Below the pieces are notes generated by a model that worked only from the letters and a program-made list of their open reading frames with translations, did no database searches and was not told the origin of the DNA. 39,802 nucleotides of DNA from Planktothricoides sp. SR001 (GTDB taxonomy: Bacteria; Cyanobacteriota; Cyanobacteriia; Cyanobacteriales; Laspinemataceae): positions 1-39,802 of the forward strand of contig NZ_LIUQ01000060.1 of assembly GCF_001276715.1 (NCBI RefSeq), read 5' to 3'. Within the stretch, counting starts at the first letter, position 1. Each line of letters starts with the position of its first letter. A program made the position numbers and the translations under genes. Of this stretch, positions 8,218 to 17,092 are shown in pieces.

Positions 8218-11022
8218 CTAAATCCTTTGAGGATATTTCAATTCAGAAAATATGAGAATAAATTCGGTGCCATTGCTTAAATCGATTGCTAAATTACCTC
8301 TGAGTTGCTGAGTCAAGTCGTGAATCAAAGTCAATCCTAAAGATTTTGTTTCTTTCAAATTGATATTTGGCGGCATTCCCACGCCATCGTCAGAAACTTT
8401 TAACATAATTTTATCTTCAATTTTATCTCCAATTTTATCTCCCTGGCAACTGGTTTGATTCTCGTTCGATGCTGTTTTCTTTGACTGATAATGCAGTTCG
8501 ATGTAGATTTTTCCGTGCCTGGGTTCGGGAAAAGCGTGTTTAATTGAATTGGTAATTAATTCATTAAGCAGGAGTCCGCAAGGAATCGCCGTTTCTAAGT
8601 TCAGAAAAACAGGTTCGAGATTAAAATCTAGAGTAATCCGCTCATAATCGGTGCTTTGGGCAAATAATATATTCGTCGCTAATCGTTCCACATAGTCACT
8701 AAAATCAACCTGGGCTAAGGTTTCTGATTGGTAAAGCGTTTCGTGGATTAATGACATCGCTAATAGGCGATGTTTACTATCCTCTAACTTCTCCAGAATT
8801 TCCGGTTCTTGGATATATTCAGCTTGTAAATCTAGCAGAGAAGAAACGATTTGTAAATTATTTTTCACCCGATGATGAATTTCTTTCAGCAGCACTTCTT
8901 TTTCCTTTAAGGAAGCTTGGATTTTGGCTTCCGCTTGTTTACGTTCCGTTACATCTTCTAATTGAGCCACATAATGCATGGGAGAACCCTTGGCATCTCG
9001 GATTAAAGCCACGCGAATGATTCCCTGGATTTTATTACCATCTTGCCGCAGATAACAGTTTTCTAACTGAAAATTCCTCACCTCTCCGGCCAACAGTTTT
9101 TGATAATGATTTTCTTGAATTTGTAAATCATCTTTGTCCGTAATATTTTCCCAAGACATTTGCCTTAATTTTTGAGCAGAATATCCTAATATTTGGCTAA
9201 ATGCCGGGTTGAAATGGAGAAAATTTCCCTCTAAGTCGCAGGTGACAATGCCAATTGGGGCTTGTTCTAAGGTGAGTCTTAAGAGTTTTTCTCGTTGTCG
9301 CAGTTGTCCTTGAGTTTTTCTTAAGCTTTGCTCAATGGATTTGAGTTGGGTAATATCACGCGCTACTCCCAAAATTTGAGAAATTTTGCCTAAGTTGTCT
9401 CGCAGGGGGACTAATAAGGTGTCGAGCCATAATTTTCCCCCCTGATAAACCAGTTCATCTTCTACGCGAACTGAAGCATTTAAGCTAAATACTTGTTTAA
9501 TGCTGGATTCTAAATGCTTAAATTGATAAATAATAGAAATTTCTTCGATTTCTAGGTCGCTCGTACTCGGTTGTTCAATGCCTAAGAGTTCGGCGCCAAA
9601 AGAGTTGATATAAGCCAAAGTGCGATCGCTATTTAAAATAAAGATTAAATCTTGGGAAGATTCCGCTAAGGTGCGATATCTTTCTTCACTTTCCCGCAAG
9701 CGCAACTCAGCCTCTTGGCGATCGCTGATATTCCTGAGTGAGGCTAAGTACACAGATTGATCCTGCCATTCAATTTGTTCCGTTCGCATTTCTACGGTGA
9801 TATAACTGCCATCTTTTTGGGGCAGATATATTTCACAGATTTCTTTGGCAGAGTTGGGAATCCCAAAGTGTAGATCCAGCAGTTCTTCATGGGGAAGATT
9901 AAACAAATTTTCTGCCGCAGAATTGGCAAATAACACAATGCCATCTCGATTCAGAATTAATACGCCATCGGCAATTTTATTAATCATCTGACGCCACTGG
10001 TATTCGGCGGCTTGGAGTTCCGCTTGGGCTTGTTTGCGATCGCTAATTTCTGCTTTTAATTGCTGATTAAGTTTTTTTAATTCCGCAGTCCGCAGCGCGA
10101 CTCGGATTTCTAATTCCTCATTCAGTTGTTGCCAACTGATTTCCGATTGTTTCGCCAAAGTGATGTCATGGCTGTTGAGCAAAATGCCTTGAATCGATGG
10201 TTCGTTGAGCAGATTTTTCATGGTGGATTGCAAAAATCGCCAACAACCATTTTGGTGACGACAGCGGTATTCTATAACAATACTTTGATTCTCGGTTTTT
10301 AAGAGTTCGTTCAAGCTGTTTTGGACTCGTGCTATATCCCGCTCGTCGATTAAATCCCAGAGGGTTTTGCCGATCAAGTCTTGAGGTTGATATCCCAAGA
10401 TATCCTGAACGGAAGGGGTGACATAGACAATTGTCCCATCAGGATTTTGGATGGAAATTAGAACCCCGCTGTTTTGAATGAGCGATCGCCATTGATTTTG
10501 ATCGTTCCTCTGGTCTGTTGGTCTTAAATCCCCTGGAGGAGCGGGGGGCGATTTTTCTGGGAGCGAATCGATAGGCGGTGGTAAATCACTGCTTAATTGA
10601 GCCACCCCATAAAACTGTCGATCCGCTCCGAAACTGATCCGCCACGATAACATCAGCCAGCTTCCGTCTATATGTCGCCAGCGATTTTGCAACCTACAGA
10701 TGTCTCCGGTTTTCCCTTGGCGACGGAGAGATTGTAGCTGATCGCGCCATTCCCCAACCCCAGGGGCATCCATCCACTGGATCCAAGGTTGGGCTTCTAA
10801 AACTTCTCGTTTCCAACCCAGTAAAGTTTCCCAGTTATCACTGACTTTTGCACAACTGTCTAGATCGGCGAAGACACAGAAGTAGGTTGGGTTAATGGGA
10901 AAAAATGCTTGGATTTCTCTTTGAATTGGCGTAAATTGAGCTAACAAATTTTTCCACCCCCTCAGATTACCAACTTTTGTGCTTGCGTGCGATCGCCGGC
11001 TTGGGTCTTTATCTCCGATCAT
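8218..11022 (-). CDS. Multi-PAS sensor histidine kinase of the HisKA_2 class
   Basis: A 934-residue soluble sensor kinase. I see five PAS-type regions: about 40-145 (weak), 180-290, 345-437, 450-560 and 583-697, several ending in DIT/NIS/DVTER linkers typical of PAS-PAC pairs. A coiled segment (295-345) joins the second and third. The phosphoacceptor region is EIHHRVKNNLQIVSSLL (H717), the HisKA_2 signature, followed by the N-box LLLNELITNSIKHAF (N820, N825) and DDGVGMP (878-884). No membrane segments or GAF/phytochrome domain are visible, so the signal is probably cytoplasmic (redox, light or a ligand). Residues 862-873 (three DKI units) come from a 12-bp tandem repeat at 8407-8442. It is the first gene of a probable two-gene unit with the receiver-kinase downstream. 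Confidence 0.93.
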   Translation of the reverse strand: MIGDKDPSRRSHASTKVGNLRGWKNLLAQFTPIQREIQAFFPINPTYFCVFADLDSCAKVSDNWETLLGWKREVLEAQPWIQWMDAPGVGEWRDQLQSLRRQGKTGDICRLQNRWRHIDGSWLMLSWRISFGADRQFYGVAQLSSDLPPPIDSLPEKSPPAPPGDLRPTDQRNDQNQWRSLIQNSGVLISIQNPDGTIVYVTPSVQDILGYQPQDLIGKTLWDLIDERDIARVQNSLNELLKTENQSIVIEYRCRHQNGCWRFLQSTMKNLLNEPSIQGILLNSHDITLAKQSEISWQQLNEELEIRVALRTAELKKLNQQLKAEISDRKQAQAELQAAEYQWRQMINKIADGVLILNRDGIVLFANSAAENLFNLPHEELLDLHFGIPNSAKEICEIYLPQKDGSYITVEMRTEQIEWQDQSVYLASLRNISDRQEAELRLRESEERYRTLAESSQDLIFILNSDRTLAYINSFGAELLGIEQPSTSDLEIEEISIIYQFKHLESSIKQVFSLNASVRVEDELVYQGGKLWLDTLLVPLRDNLGKISQILGVARDITQLKSIEQSLRKTQGQLRQREKLLRLTLEQAPIGIVTCDLEGNFLHFNPAFSQILGYSAQKLRQMSWENITDKDDLQIQENHYQKLLAGEVRNFQLENCYLRQDGNKIQGIIRVALIRDAKGSPMHYVAQLEDVTERKQAEAKIQASLKEKEVLLKEIHHRVKNNLQIVSSLLDLQAEYIQEPEILEKLEDSKHRLLAMSLIHETLYQSETLAQVDFSDYVERLATNILFAQSTDYERITLDFNLEPVFLNLETAIPCGLLLNELITNSIKHAFPEPRHGKIYIELHYQSKKTASNENQTSCQGDKIGDKIEDKIMLKVSDDGVGMPPNINLKETKSLGLTLIHDLTQQLRGNLAIDLSNGTEFILIFSELKYPQRI
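8407..8442. repeat. 12-bp tandem repeat within the HisKA_2 kinase gene
   Basis: AATTTTATCTTC (8407-8418) is followed by two copies of AATTTTATCTCC (8419-8430, 8431-8442). It encodes the DKIG-DKIE-DKIM stretch just before the G1 ATP-binding box and keeps the frame because 12 is divisible by three. Confidence 0.9.
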
Positions 11023-11349
11023 ACTCGCGATCGACTCCTGGATATTTACTCTGTTTGACTGAATAAATTACTTGAATTATATCATTTTGGGCTTAAATCC
11101 TTGGAATATTCTTGATCCCTGACTCTATTAAACAATTTAATCTAACTGCATTCAAGTTAATCACTGATTCAAGTTCATAAAACTTAATCAATAAAATTTA
11201 ATGAATTATTCAATAAAAAAATATTCATGCAACAGATATCCTCAAACTTGATTCTGGAAGATTTCCACAAAAGCGAAAAAAATCCGGTTTCGAGGAAAAA
11301 CCGGATTTTTGGTCAAAGGAAAACGGCGATCGCAGCGGCAGCCCGATCT
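11023..11349. other. Intergenic region upstream of the HisKA_2 kinase
   Basis: About 330 bp, AT-rich. It should hold the kinase promoter (minus strand). A strong bidirectional terminator at 11281-11310 ends the lptC transcript. No gene is supported. Confidence 0.6.
11281..11310 (-). terminator. Rho-independent terminator of lptC
   Basis: AATCCGGTTT (11281-11290) pairs perfectly with AAACCGGATT (11298-11307) around a 7-nt loop. On the minus strand the stem is followed by seven T residues, the classic arrangement, 40 bp after the lptC stop. A shorter T-run on the plus strand makes it possibly bidirectional. Confidence 0.8.
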
Positions 11350-12612
11350 TTATGGAACTACTTCTGTCACCACATTTCCCCCAGTCATCAGCACCGTTTG
11401 ATTCCTTAGTTTGCCAAAAGCTTTCTGCCCGCTGAGGGTTAAAGGAGGGTTGGCTTGTTGATAAACCACATTTCCTTCGGCTTCCATTTCTTCTTTGGGA
11501 ATATCCCAGACCATCAGATTGGCTTGCAAATTAAACGGTTTTTGCGGATTGCCCGTTGCCCTGACATTGCCCGTCACCGTTAACAGTTCCGTGGGTAAAT
11601 TCAGCACTCCTTGATTGCCGGTCAGGGTAAATTGTCGCTGCCGATGAAACGCTTGGAGGGGTTTTTCTGAAGTCACCGTTTGTGCCGTTAAACTCCACAA
11701 GATCAAATCACTCTGAACATTGATCGGCGGTTGGGAGAGAGTCAGTTGCACGTTATTTTCTAGTTTCGCCACTAGGGTTTGCAAATTATATTCCCCGCGA
11801 TCGCTCACACTGCGATCGCTTGGGGCACAATTGGCCACAGAATTGCAAAGGTAACGGTCAAATTCTAGGGTGCGATCGCTCTTTACCAATTGTTGCTTCA
11901 CTAGCCAAACTAGGGCTTCACTCCGCATTTGTAATACCGGCTCTTTCGTGGTTGCCACCACATTCCCCTGCAACTCTAGCTGATTCATTTTGGTTAGAAC
12001 TTTTCCTTCCTGAGCCGAAATTTCCATTTGGGGATGAGTGCCGATTAATTGGCGCACAATTAACAAGTTTTGTTTAGGAAACCATTCTAATTCCTGACCC
12101 CGCAGCGCCGCCCCATTTTCGGGGTCAGTTGCCACAATATTTTCTTGGAGGAGAATTTTTTCGCCATTTTGATGGACTTCCCCTTTTTTTGCGGAAAACT
12201 TGTAGAGTAACTTACCATTTTGGAACAATTCTCCTTGGGGAAGTTCCACGTTGACAATTTTTTTTTCATTCCGGTACTTAGCCAAGGGCGATCGCACCGT
12301 CCATATCTTTTCCCCCTCCTCATTCACCTGATCCAAAGTGACATCTTTAAAAGTTAAACTTGGATCTAACTTTTCCTCAGCCCCATTCTTGGCCGTCGAG
12401 TTGGGGTCTGGAGAACCACAGCCCCCGACCGCCAACAAACCAATCAACAAGAAACCCTGAAAAATCAATAAATAACCCAATTGAGTCATCAACTGAGTCA
12501 TCAAAAGCAGATAAGCACACACTTTCCAAACAAAACCAGTCGTGCGTCGAGCAACTTTTGACATTGATTTTTCAGAGTGAATTGGCAACAGATTATCGTT
12601 CCTCTCTTTCAT
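11350..12612 (-). CDS. lptC: LPS-export periplasmic protein LptC
   Basis: A long (420-residue) cyanobacterial LptC, part of the LptABCDEFG bridge that carries lipopolysaccharide to the outer membrane. A hydrophobic segment ends in a lipobox-like AVGGC (C65), suggesting a lipoprotein form. The body shows the LptC/OstA beta-strand pattern: SLTFKDVTLDQVNEEGEKIWTV at its start, then LQENIVATDP, LELQGNVVATTKEP, LTVTGNVRATGNPQ and MEAEGNVVYQQ. The length suggests fused or duplicated jellyroll repeats. The start is uncertain: ATG 12612 overlaps the NYN gene by 20 bp, while ATG 12564 (MSKVARR) gives a more usual signal sequence; neither has a clear Shine-Dalgarno motif. The peptide MTQLMTQL comes from a 12-bp tandem duplication at 12481-12504. 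Confidence 0.9.
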   Translation of the reverse strand: MKERNDNLLPIHSEKSMSKVARRTTGFVWKVCAYLLLMTQLMTQLGYLLIFQGFLLIGLLAVGGCGSPDPNSTAKNGAEEKLDPSLTFKDVTLDQVNEEGEKIWTVRSPLAKYRNEKKIVNVELPQGELFQNGKLLYKFSAKKGEVHQNGEKILLQENIVATDPENGAALRGQELEWFPKQNLLIVRQLIGTHPQMEISAQEGKVLTKMNQLELQGNVVATTKEPVLQMRSEALVWLVKQQLVKSDRTLEFDRYLCNSVANCAPSDRSVSDRGEYNLQTLVAKLENNVQLTLSQPPINVQSDLILWSLTAQTVTSEKPLQAFHRQRQFTLTGNQGVLNLPTELLTVTGNVRATGNPQKPFNLQANLMVWDIPKEEMEAEGNVVYQQANPPLTLSGQKAFGKLRNQTVLMTGGNVVTEVVP

Positions 12613-13207
12613 CCATCATGCTCAAACTAGAGAGCGGACGGTAGGTATAAGTGTTATGACTGCGAGGAGTTTTTTGAATATCCTCTTTAACTGATTCTAG
12701 ATCGATATAGCGATCGGCGACATTAATCAGACTATCACTGGTCATCGAGCGTAAACTCACCACTTCCACTCGCACCCCGCGATAGCTGACCGCATCCACC
12801 GCATAAGCTAAATCCCCATCTCCACTCACCAACACCGCCGTATCATAAGAACCCACCAAAGCCATCATATCTACGGCAATTTCCACATCCAGATTAGCCT
12901 TTTTTGACCCATCAGGAAGTTGGACCAAATCTTTGGCAATCACTCGATAGCCATTCCGCCGCATCCACAGCAAAAACCCTTGTTGTTTTTCATTGGTGCG
13001 GTCTACCCCAGTATAGAAAAATGAGCGGAGCAACCGCGAACCAGCGGTTAGACGACACAAAAGCTTAGTGTAATCTATTTCAATTCCTAGCTGTAAAGCT
13101 GCATAGAACAAATTAGATCCATCAATAAAAATCGCCACCCTTCCGCGATTTTCTAAGACTCGTTCAGCGCTGAATATACTTTCCGTTTCAGGATGATGAT
13201 TCAACAT
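12593..13207 (-). CDS. NYN-domain protein of the LabA/DUF88 family
   Basis: A 204-residue NYN (PIN-like) domain protein. The expected acidic residues are present: D29 in VAIFIDGSNLFY, D107 and D113 in NLDVEIAVDMM, and D130/D132 in VLVSGDGDLAY. This matches metal-dependent RNase folds and the LabA/DUF88 family. In Synechococcus elongatus LabA influences circadian gene expression; here that role is only inferred by family. Whether the protein cuts RNA is not shown. The C-terminal 35 residues are polar and probably disordered. It lies 137 bp downstream of metG and overlaps lptC by up to 20 bp, so it may be co-transcribed with lptC. Confidence 0.88.
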   Translation of the reverse strand: MLNHHPETESIFSAERVLENRGRVAIFIDGSNLFYAALQLGIEIDYTKLLCRLTAGSRLLRSFFYTGVDRTNEKQQGFLLWMRRNGYRVIAKDLVQLPDGSKKANLDVEIAVDMMALVGSYDTAVLVSGDGDLAYAVDAVSYRGVRVEVVSLRSMTSDSLINVADRYIDLESVKEDIQKTPRSHNTYTYRPLSSLSMMDEREER

Positions 13208-13344
13208 TGTTATTATTCCTCTTTTGTTATGATAAAAAAATGAATCAGGGGAGACGCTCGTTTGGATAAATCCTGAGAATTTATGCCAAATGAATCTAAA
13301 CCCCTTCTAAATGGATTCGTTACTTTAGATTAGCCATTGCCGCC

Positions 13345-14949
13345 TTAAACCGATGTTTCGTTAATTCGCTCCAATTTTTGAAATACAGGTTGCGGTTTTT
13401 CCAATGTTTGGTTTGGCGGCAAAACTCCCCAATATCCATGCCTGGAAAAGCCCACAGATTCATCAATTAATATGGCATTAAAATCGATTGAAAATCCTAA
13501 CTGCTGATAAATTGCTGTACTAACCTGTGGAATGATTGGCGACAACAGATAAGCCGCTAATCGGACGGATTCTAACACAGTGTAGATTACTTCTTCAACT
13601 GCTTTTTGTTCGCCTTGTTTATATAGACTCCAAGGCGCTTGTTCATCTATATATTTATTTCCGGCTCGGATCAAATTTAGGATTTGTTCGCAGGCTTGAC
13701 TAAAGGCTAAAGTTTTATAACTTTGAGCCACTCCTGGAGCTAAATTTGCACTGAGGGATTTTAAAGGATGATCCAGAGAAATTTCATCAGGGGCGATCGC
13801 CGGGACGATGCCTTGACAGTATTTTTTCGCCATGCCTAGGGTGCGATTCAGCAAATTTCCCAAATCATTGGCCAGATCCGCATTGACCACATTAATAAAT
13901 CGCTCTTCATTAAAATCGCCATCTTTGCCAAATTCAATCTCTTTGAGAAAATAGTACCGCACCGCATCAGCGCCATATTTTTCGACCAACTGAAACGGAT
14001 CCACCGTATTGCCCAGAGTCTTGCCCATCTTCTGACCGTCTTTGGTTAAAAAACCATGTCCAAAGACATAACCAGAAACCGGCAAATCAGCGGACATTAA
14101 CATCGCTGGCCAATAAACCGCATGAAATCGTAAAATATCTTTTCCAATCAGGTGAATATTAATTGGCCACCACTTTGAGATGGCATTTTCTAAAGTGGGG
14201 TCATCATCAGGATCTAACAAGGCCGTCACATACCCTAAGAGGGCATCAAACCAAACATAAAGAGTATGCCGGGGATCGGTGGGTACGGGAAAGCCCCAAT
14301 CAAGATTCACGCGAGAAATTGAGAAGTCCTGCAATCCTCGGCTGACAAAGTTTAGCACCTCGTTCCGACGGGTTTCCGGTTGGATAAAATCCGGTCGCTC
14401 TTGATAGAGGGTTTCCAGTTGACCTTGGTATTTGGACAGACGAAAGAAATAGTTTTGTTCATCTCGCCATTCCGCTTCTCGGTTGGGGTGTAGGGGGCAA
14501 CGATGACCCGCTAACAGATCGCGTTCTTCTTTGAATTCCTCACAGGAGACGCAGTACCAACCTTGTTGCTGCCCCAGGTAAATGTCGCCTTTGTCCCAAA
14601 CCCGACCAAAGAATTCTTGGACGATCTTTTCGTGACGTGGGGCAGTGGTGCGGCTAAATCTATCGTAGCGAATATTTAGTCGATCCCAAAGGTCGAGAAA
14701 TTTTTGAACGATTTGGTCGCAATGTTCTTGGGGCGATCGCCCATTACTCTCAGCGGTGCGCTGAATTTTCTGGCCATGTTCATCGCTGCCCGTAATCATT
14801 AACACTGAATGGCCAAGCAAACGCTCAAATCTTGACCTCACATCAGCAGCCATAGTGGTATAGGCACTGCCAATATGAGGCACATCATTGACATAATACA
14901 GAGGGGTTGTGATCGCAAAGGTTTTTTTCTGTGTCTGGTGAGAGTTCAT
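13345..14949 (-). CDS. metG: Methionyl-tRNA synthetase
   Basis: A 534-residue class I synthetase charging tRNA-Met. Signatures are the HIGH-type motif PHIGSAYTT (H25), a single zinc knuckle C133-x2-C136 and C151-x2-H154 in the connective peptide, the VWFDALLGY region (232-240), and the KMSKS-type loop KMGKT (307-311). It lacks the C-terminal tRNA-binding (EMAP-like) extension of the long E. coli form, as expected for the short bacterial type. The ATG at 14949 places the catalytic core correctly. The gene is divergent from the candidate RNA at 15007-15168, and its own leader shows no recognised riboswitch. Confidence 0.97.
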   Translation of the reverse strand: MNSHQTQKKTFAITTPLYYVNDVPHIGSAYTTMAADVRSRFERLLGHSVLMITGSDEHGQKIQRTAESNGRSPQEHCDQIVQKFLDLWDRLNIRYDRFSRTTAPRHEKIVQEFFGRVWDKGDIYLGQQQGWYCVSCEEFKEERDLLAGHRCPLHPNREAEWRDEQNYFFRLSKYQGQLETLYQERPDFIQPETRRNEVLNFVSRGLQDFSISRVNLDWGFPVPTDPRHTLYVWFDALLGYVTALLDPDDDPTLENAISKWWPINIHLIGKDILRFHAVYWPAMLMSADLPVSGYVFGHGFLTKDGQKMGKTLGNTVDPFQLVEKYGADAVRYYFLKEIEFGKDGDFNEERFINVVNADLANDLGNLLNRTLGMAKKYCQGIVPAIAPDEISLDHPLKSLSANLAPGVAQSYKTLAFSQACEQILNLIRAGNKYIDEQAPWSLYKQGEQKAVEEVIYTVLESVRLAAYLLSPIIPQVSTAIYQQLGFSIDFNAILIDESVGFSRHGYWGVLPPNQTLEKPQPVFQKLERINETSV

Positions 14950-15006
14950 GGATTAGATTAATAAGTATCTCCATCAGTGATGGATTAGTAAATTCCTTTG
15001 ATTGGT

Positions 15007-15168
15007 GTCAGCTTGTACGGGTGAGGGTGAGAACTGCAAACCTCTCCCTAGCAAAAAGTCCTGAGTGACTTATTGCCCTGAGTTCTGCTTCCGCACGCTC
15101 CTAGGCAGTCAAGTTTGATGCGGTTGAATTCCCTTGTTTCACTTGATCGACAAGCTGGCTTGTTTTTT
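15007..15168 (+). ncRNA. Candidate structured small RNA
   Basis: Base pairing is unusually extensive. A 10-bp closing helix joins GTCAGCTTGT (15007-15016) with ACAAGCTGGC (15150-15159), one G-U included. Inside it are GGGTGAGG (15019-15026) with CCTCTCCC (15041-15048), then a hairpin of GCAA-A-AAGTC (15051-15060) with GACTT-A-TTGC (15067-15076), then TCAAGT (15109-15114) with ACTTGA (15141-15146). The 3' end is a tetraloop terminator followed by T6. Only the plus strand gives the terminator. It matches no RNA family I recognise: tRNA, tmRNA, SRP RNA, RNase P RNA and the common riboswitches can be excluded by motif, but 6S RNA cannot. The closing helix and the terminator share bases, so a switch is possible, though no gene follows closely. 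Confidence 0.35.
15150..15168 (+). terminator. Rho-independent terminator of the candidate RNA
   Basis: ACAAG (15150-15154), loop CTGG, CTTGT (15159-15163), then an unbroken T-run to 15168. No protein gene ends just upstream on this strand, which is the main argument for a noncoding transcript. Confidence 0.5.
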
Positions 15169-15414
15169 GAGGGTTAGAACCCAAATAGTCAGTTTCCTAT
15201 ATAGATGGTTGTTAAGTCAACGATTACTCCTGATAAATTAGTCCGCTTACACATTCGCAACGGGTAGGGATTCTTTTGACGAGCAGTTTTAGCCGAATGC
15301 TGGCGGATTTCGATCTTCTATTTTAAAGGGTATTTAACCATTTGTTACTCAGAGAATTTATCCAGTATGGTTGTGATTGATTTCAGTAGCATTTATTGAT
15401 AAAGGTTTACCGGA

Positions 15415-15450
15415 TTGTAAATCTGGTTGTAAATCTGGTTGTAAATCAGG
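15415..15450. repeat. 12-bp tandem repeat, three copies
   Basis: TTGTAAATCTGG at 15415-15426 and 15427-15438, then TTGTAAATCAGG at 15439-15450, with one mismatch. Confidence 0.9.
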
Positions 15451-16095
15451 ATTTTTTAACTTTTCTCCTCAGCTAACGATATTGCATCCGCAACGCGCGA
15501 TCGCTTTTTCCCCTTAACGCCCTGAGCGATTGACCGCTCAAAAAGTAAATTGGAGAGGGAATTTCCTGATTAAACCAGGGTCAATGCCAGTTTTTTACCC
15601 CGAATCCACCAATCCAGTTTGTCTGCTTTGCCCGGGCTTTTTCTGGCTGAAGCGGGTAGGAGTTTTTCCGCCGTCATCCGGTGACGATCCAAGAATCTGT
15701 CTCTTGAACTCAAACACCTCAACTTAGATAAATTTCTCACCATTTGTAAAGATTTATTACAATTTAGATCAAGTGAATATCATATCAGATCCATTCCTTG
15801 ATCTGAAAAATTTATGGTATTTTTTAACCGCCAAAGACCAGATTGTCGCAGATTGTCACTCGTGAGGAATCACCTTTTATGGATGCACTGGTGCTGATGG
15901 TGGCAATGTCCGGCGACCCGGGCGGAATCCCTTGATTGATTTTGCCTGCCATTATCCTGCCATTATCCTGTGATTATTTTATGAGTCAGGTGTCATTGTA
16001 GTGGCGGATGATTCAGGCATTGGGTTGTTTGGTGTTAAACTTACTGAGGATCCGTTAAAGTCTTCCTTTGCTTGGCGATTTATAGCACTCCAACC

Positions 16096-16920
16096 ATGTT
16101 GAGATTTAAACAAAAAATTCATTGGCGCTGCCCGAACCCCCCCCAACCAGACAAACCCTTACTCATATTTTTCCCCGGAATGGATGGCACCGGATCCCTT
16201 CTGCGCCATCAGATCGAAACCTTTAACCTAGGGGCAACCTTTGATATTCGTTGTTTAAGCATTCCCCCCGACGATCTATCCACCTGGGAACAACTCACCC
16301 AGTCCGTCATTGGCTTACTGGGCCGCGAAATTCGCCTCCACCAGCGTCCGGTCTACCTTTGTGGCGAATCCTTTGGCGGATGTTTAGCCTTACAAGTCGC
16401 CGTTGTCGCCCCAAATTTACTTGATCGCATCATCTTAGTCAATCCCGCTTCTTGTTTTAATCAACAAACTTGGCTCTTATGGGGTTCCTACTTACCGGGC
16501 TGGGTGCCCACCCCCATCTATCACGTGGGCGTCATCGGTTTATTACCCTTTTTAGGATCCTTGGATCGCATGGCTCCCAGAGAAAGTCAAGACTTACTAG
16601 CCGCCATGCAGTCCGTCAGCCACCCATCAAGTATCTGGCGCTTAAATTTACTTCGAGAGTTTGAAATCCATCCCCATCAACTGGCGAAAATTCCCCATCC
16701 TGTCCTCGCGATCGCCAGTACCCATGACTTATTACTCCCTTCCGTCAACGAATCACACCGATTAACTCAATTCATTCCCAAAGCTCAAAAAGTTATCCTT
16801 AAAAATAGTGGTCATGCTTGCTTATTGGAAACTGAGATTAATTTAATCCAGATTTTGCACGCGCAAAACTTTCTACCCAGTCAAAAGCCCAAAATTCAAC
16901 GGTCATTGTCTGTGGCTTAA
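16096..16920 (+). CDS. Alpha/beta-fold hydrolase (phytyl-ester-synthase-like esterase domain)
   Basis: A serine hydrolase of 274 residues from ATG 16096; an in-frame TTG at 16072 would add eight residues, and neither start has a strong Shine-Dalgarno. The N-terminal FFPGMDGTGSLL forms the oxyanion region. The nucleophile elbow is CGESFGG (S92 from the ATG), and the triad is probably completed by the Asp in STHDLLLPS (D211) and the His in NSGHACLLE (H240). The pattern resembles the hydrolase half of plant phytyl ester synthases and their cyanobacterial homologues, but the acyltransferase half is absent. A lipid or phytyl-ester substrate is therefore a guess by family. It stands alone, convergent with the GT61 pseudogene. 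Confidence 0.85.
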   Translation: MLRFKQKIHWRCPNPPQPDKPLLIFFPGMDGTGSLLRHQIETFNLGATFDIRCLSIPPDDLSTWEQLTQSVIGLLGREIRLHQRPVYLCGESFGGCLALQVAVVAPNLLDRIILVNPASCFNQQTWLLWGSYLPGWVPTPIYHVGVIGLLPFLGSLDRMAPRESQDLLAAMQSVSHPSSIWRLNLLREFEIHPHQLAKIPHPVLAIASTHDLLLPSVNESHRLTQFIPKAQKVILKNSGHACLLETEINLIQILHAQNFLPSQKPKIQRSLSVA

Positions 16921-17057
16921 TCACTCCAACGGTCAGATTAGTGATGGTGCGGAAGGTTGTTCTTCGCCCGGTTATGAGAATTTTGCCAGAATTGTTTATT
17001 CTCCTAGCAACTTATACCCAGCATCAAAAATTATGGCTACAATTACGAGGTTAATTT

Positions 17058-17078
17058 GGGCGCTTTTCCGCCGCGCCC
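17058..17078 (+). terminator. GC-rich hairpin after the hydrolase
   Basis: GGGCGC (17058-17063) pairs with GCGCCC (17073-17078) around a 9-nt loop, between the convergent hydrolase and the GT61 pseudogene. No long T-tract. Confidence 0.45.
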
Positions 17079-17092
17079 TTCATACTGCATTT

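Larger units (their letters stand above)
14950..16095. other. Long intergenic region between metG and the hydrolase
   Basis: About 1.1 kb without a convincing protein gene. It contains a candidate structured RNA with terminator (15007-15168), a copy of the GGTAGGGATTC repeat near 15262, a 12-bp triplicate (15415-15450), a GCATCCGCAACG repeat copy near 15484 also found inside the RecB-like gene, and an 11-bp duplication near 15946. An 18-codon frame at 15880-15936 has a plausible Shine-Dalgarno (GAGGA) but no recognisable product. A degraded former gene is possible. Confidence 0.55.

Noticed and set aside
14950-15170. SAM riboswitch or T-box leader of metG
   Set aside because: None of the SAM-I, SAH or T-box signature motifs is readable on the metG strand, and the only terminator in the region is on the opposite strand.
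15530-15727. 65-codon plus-strand frame in the metG-hydrolase gap
   Set aside because: Non-ATG start, no ribosome binding site and no domain; the region looks noncoding or decayed.
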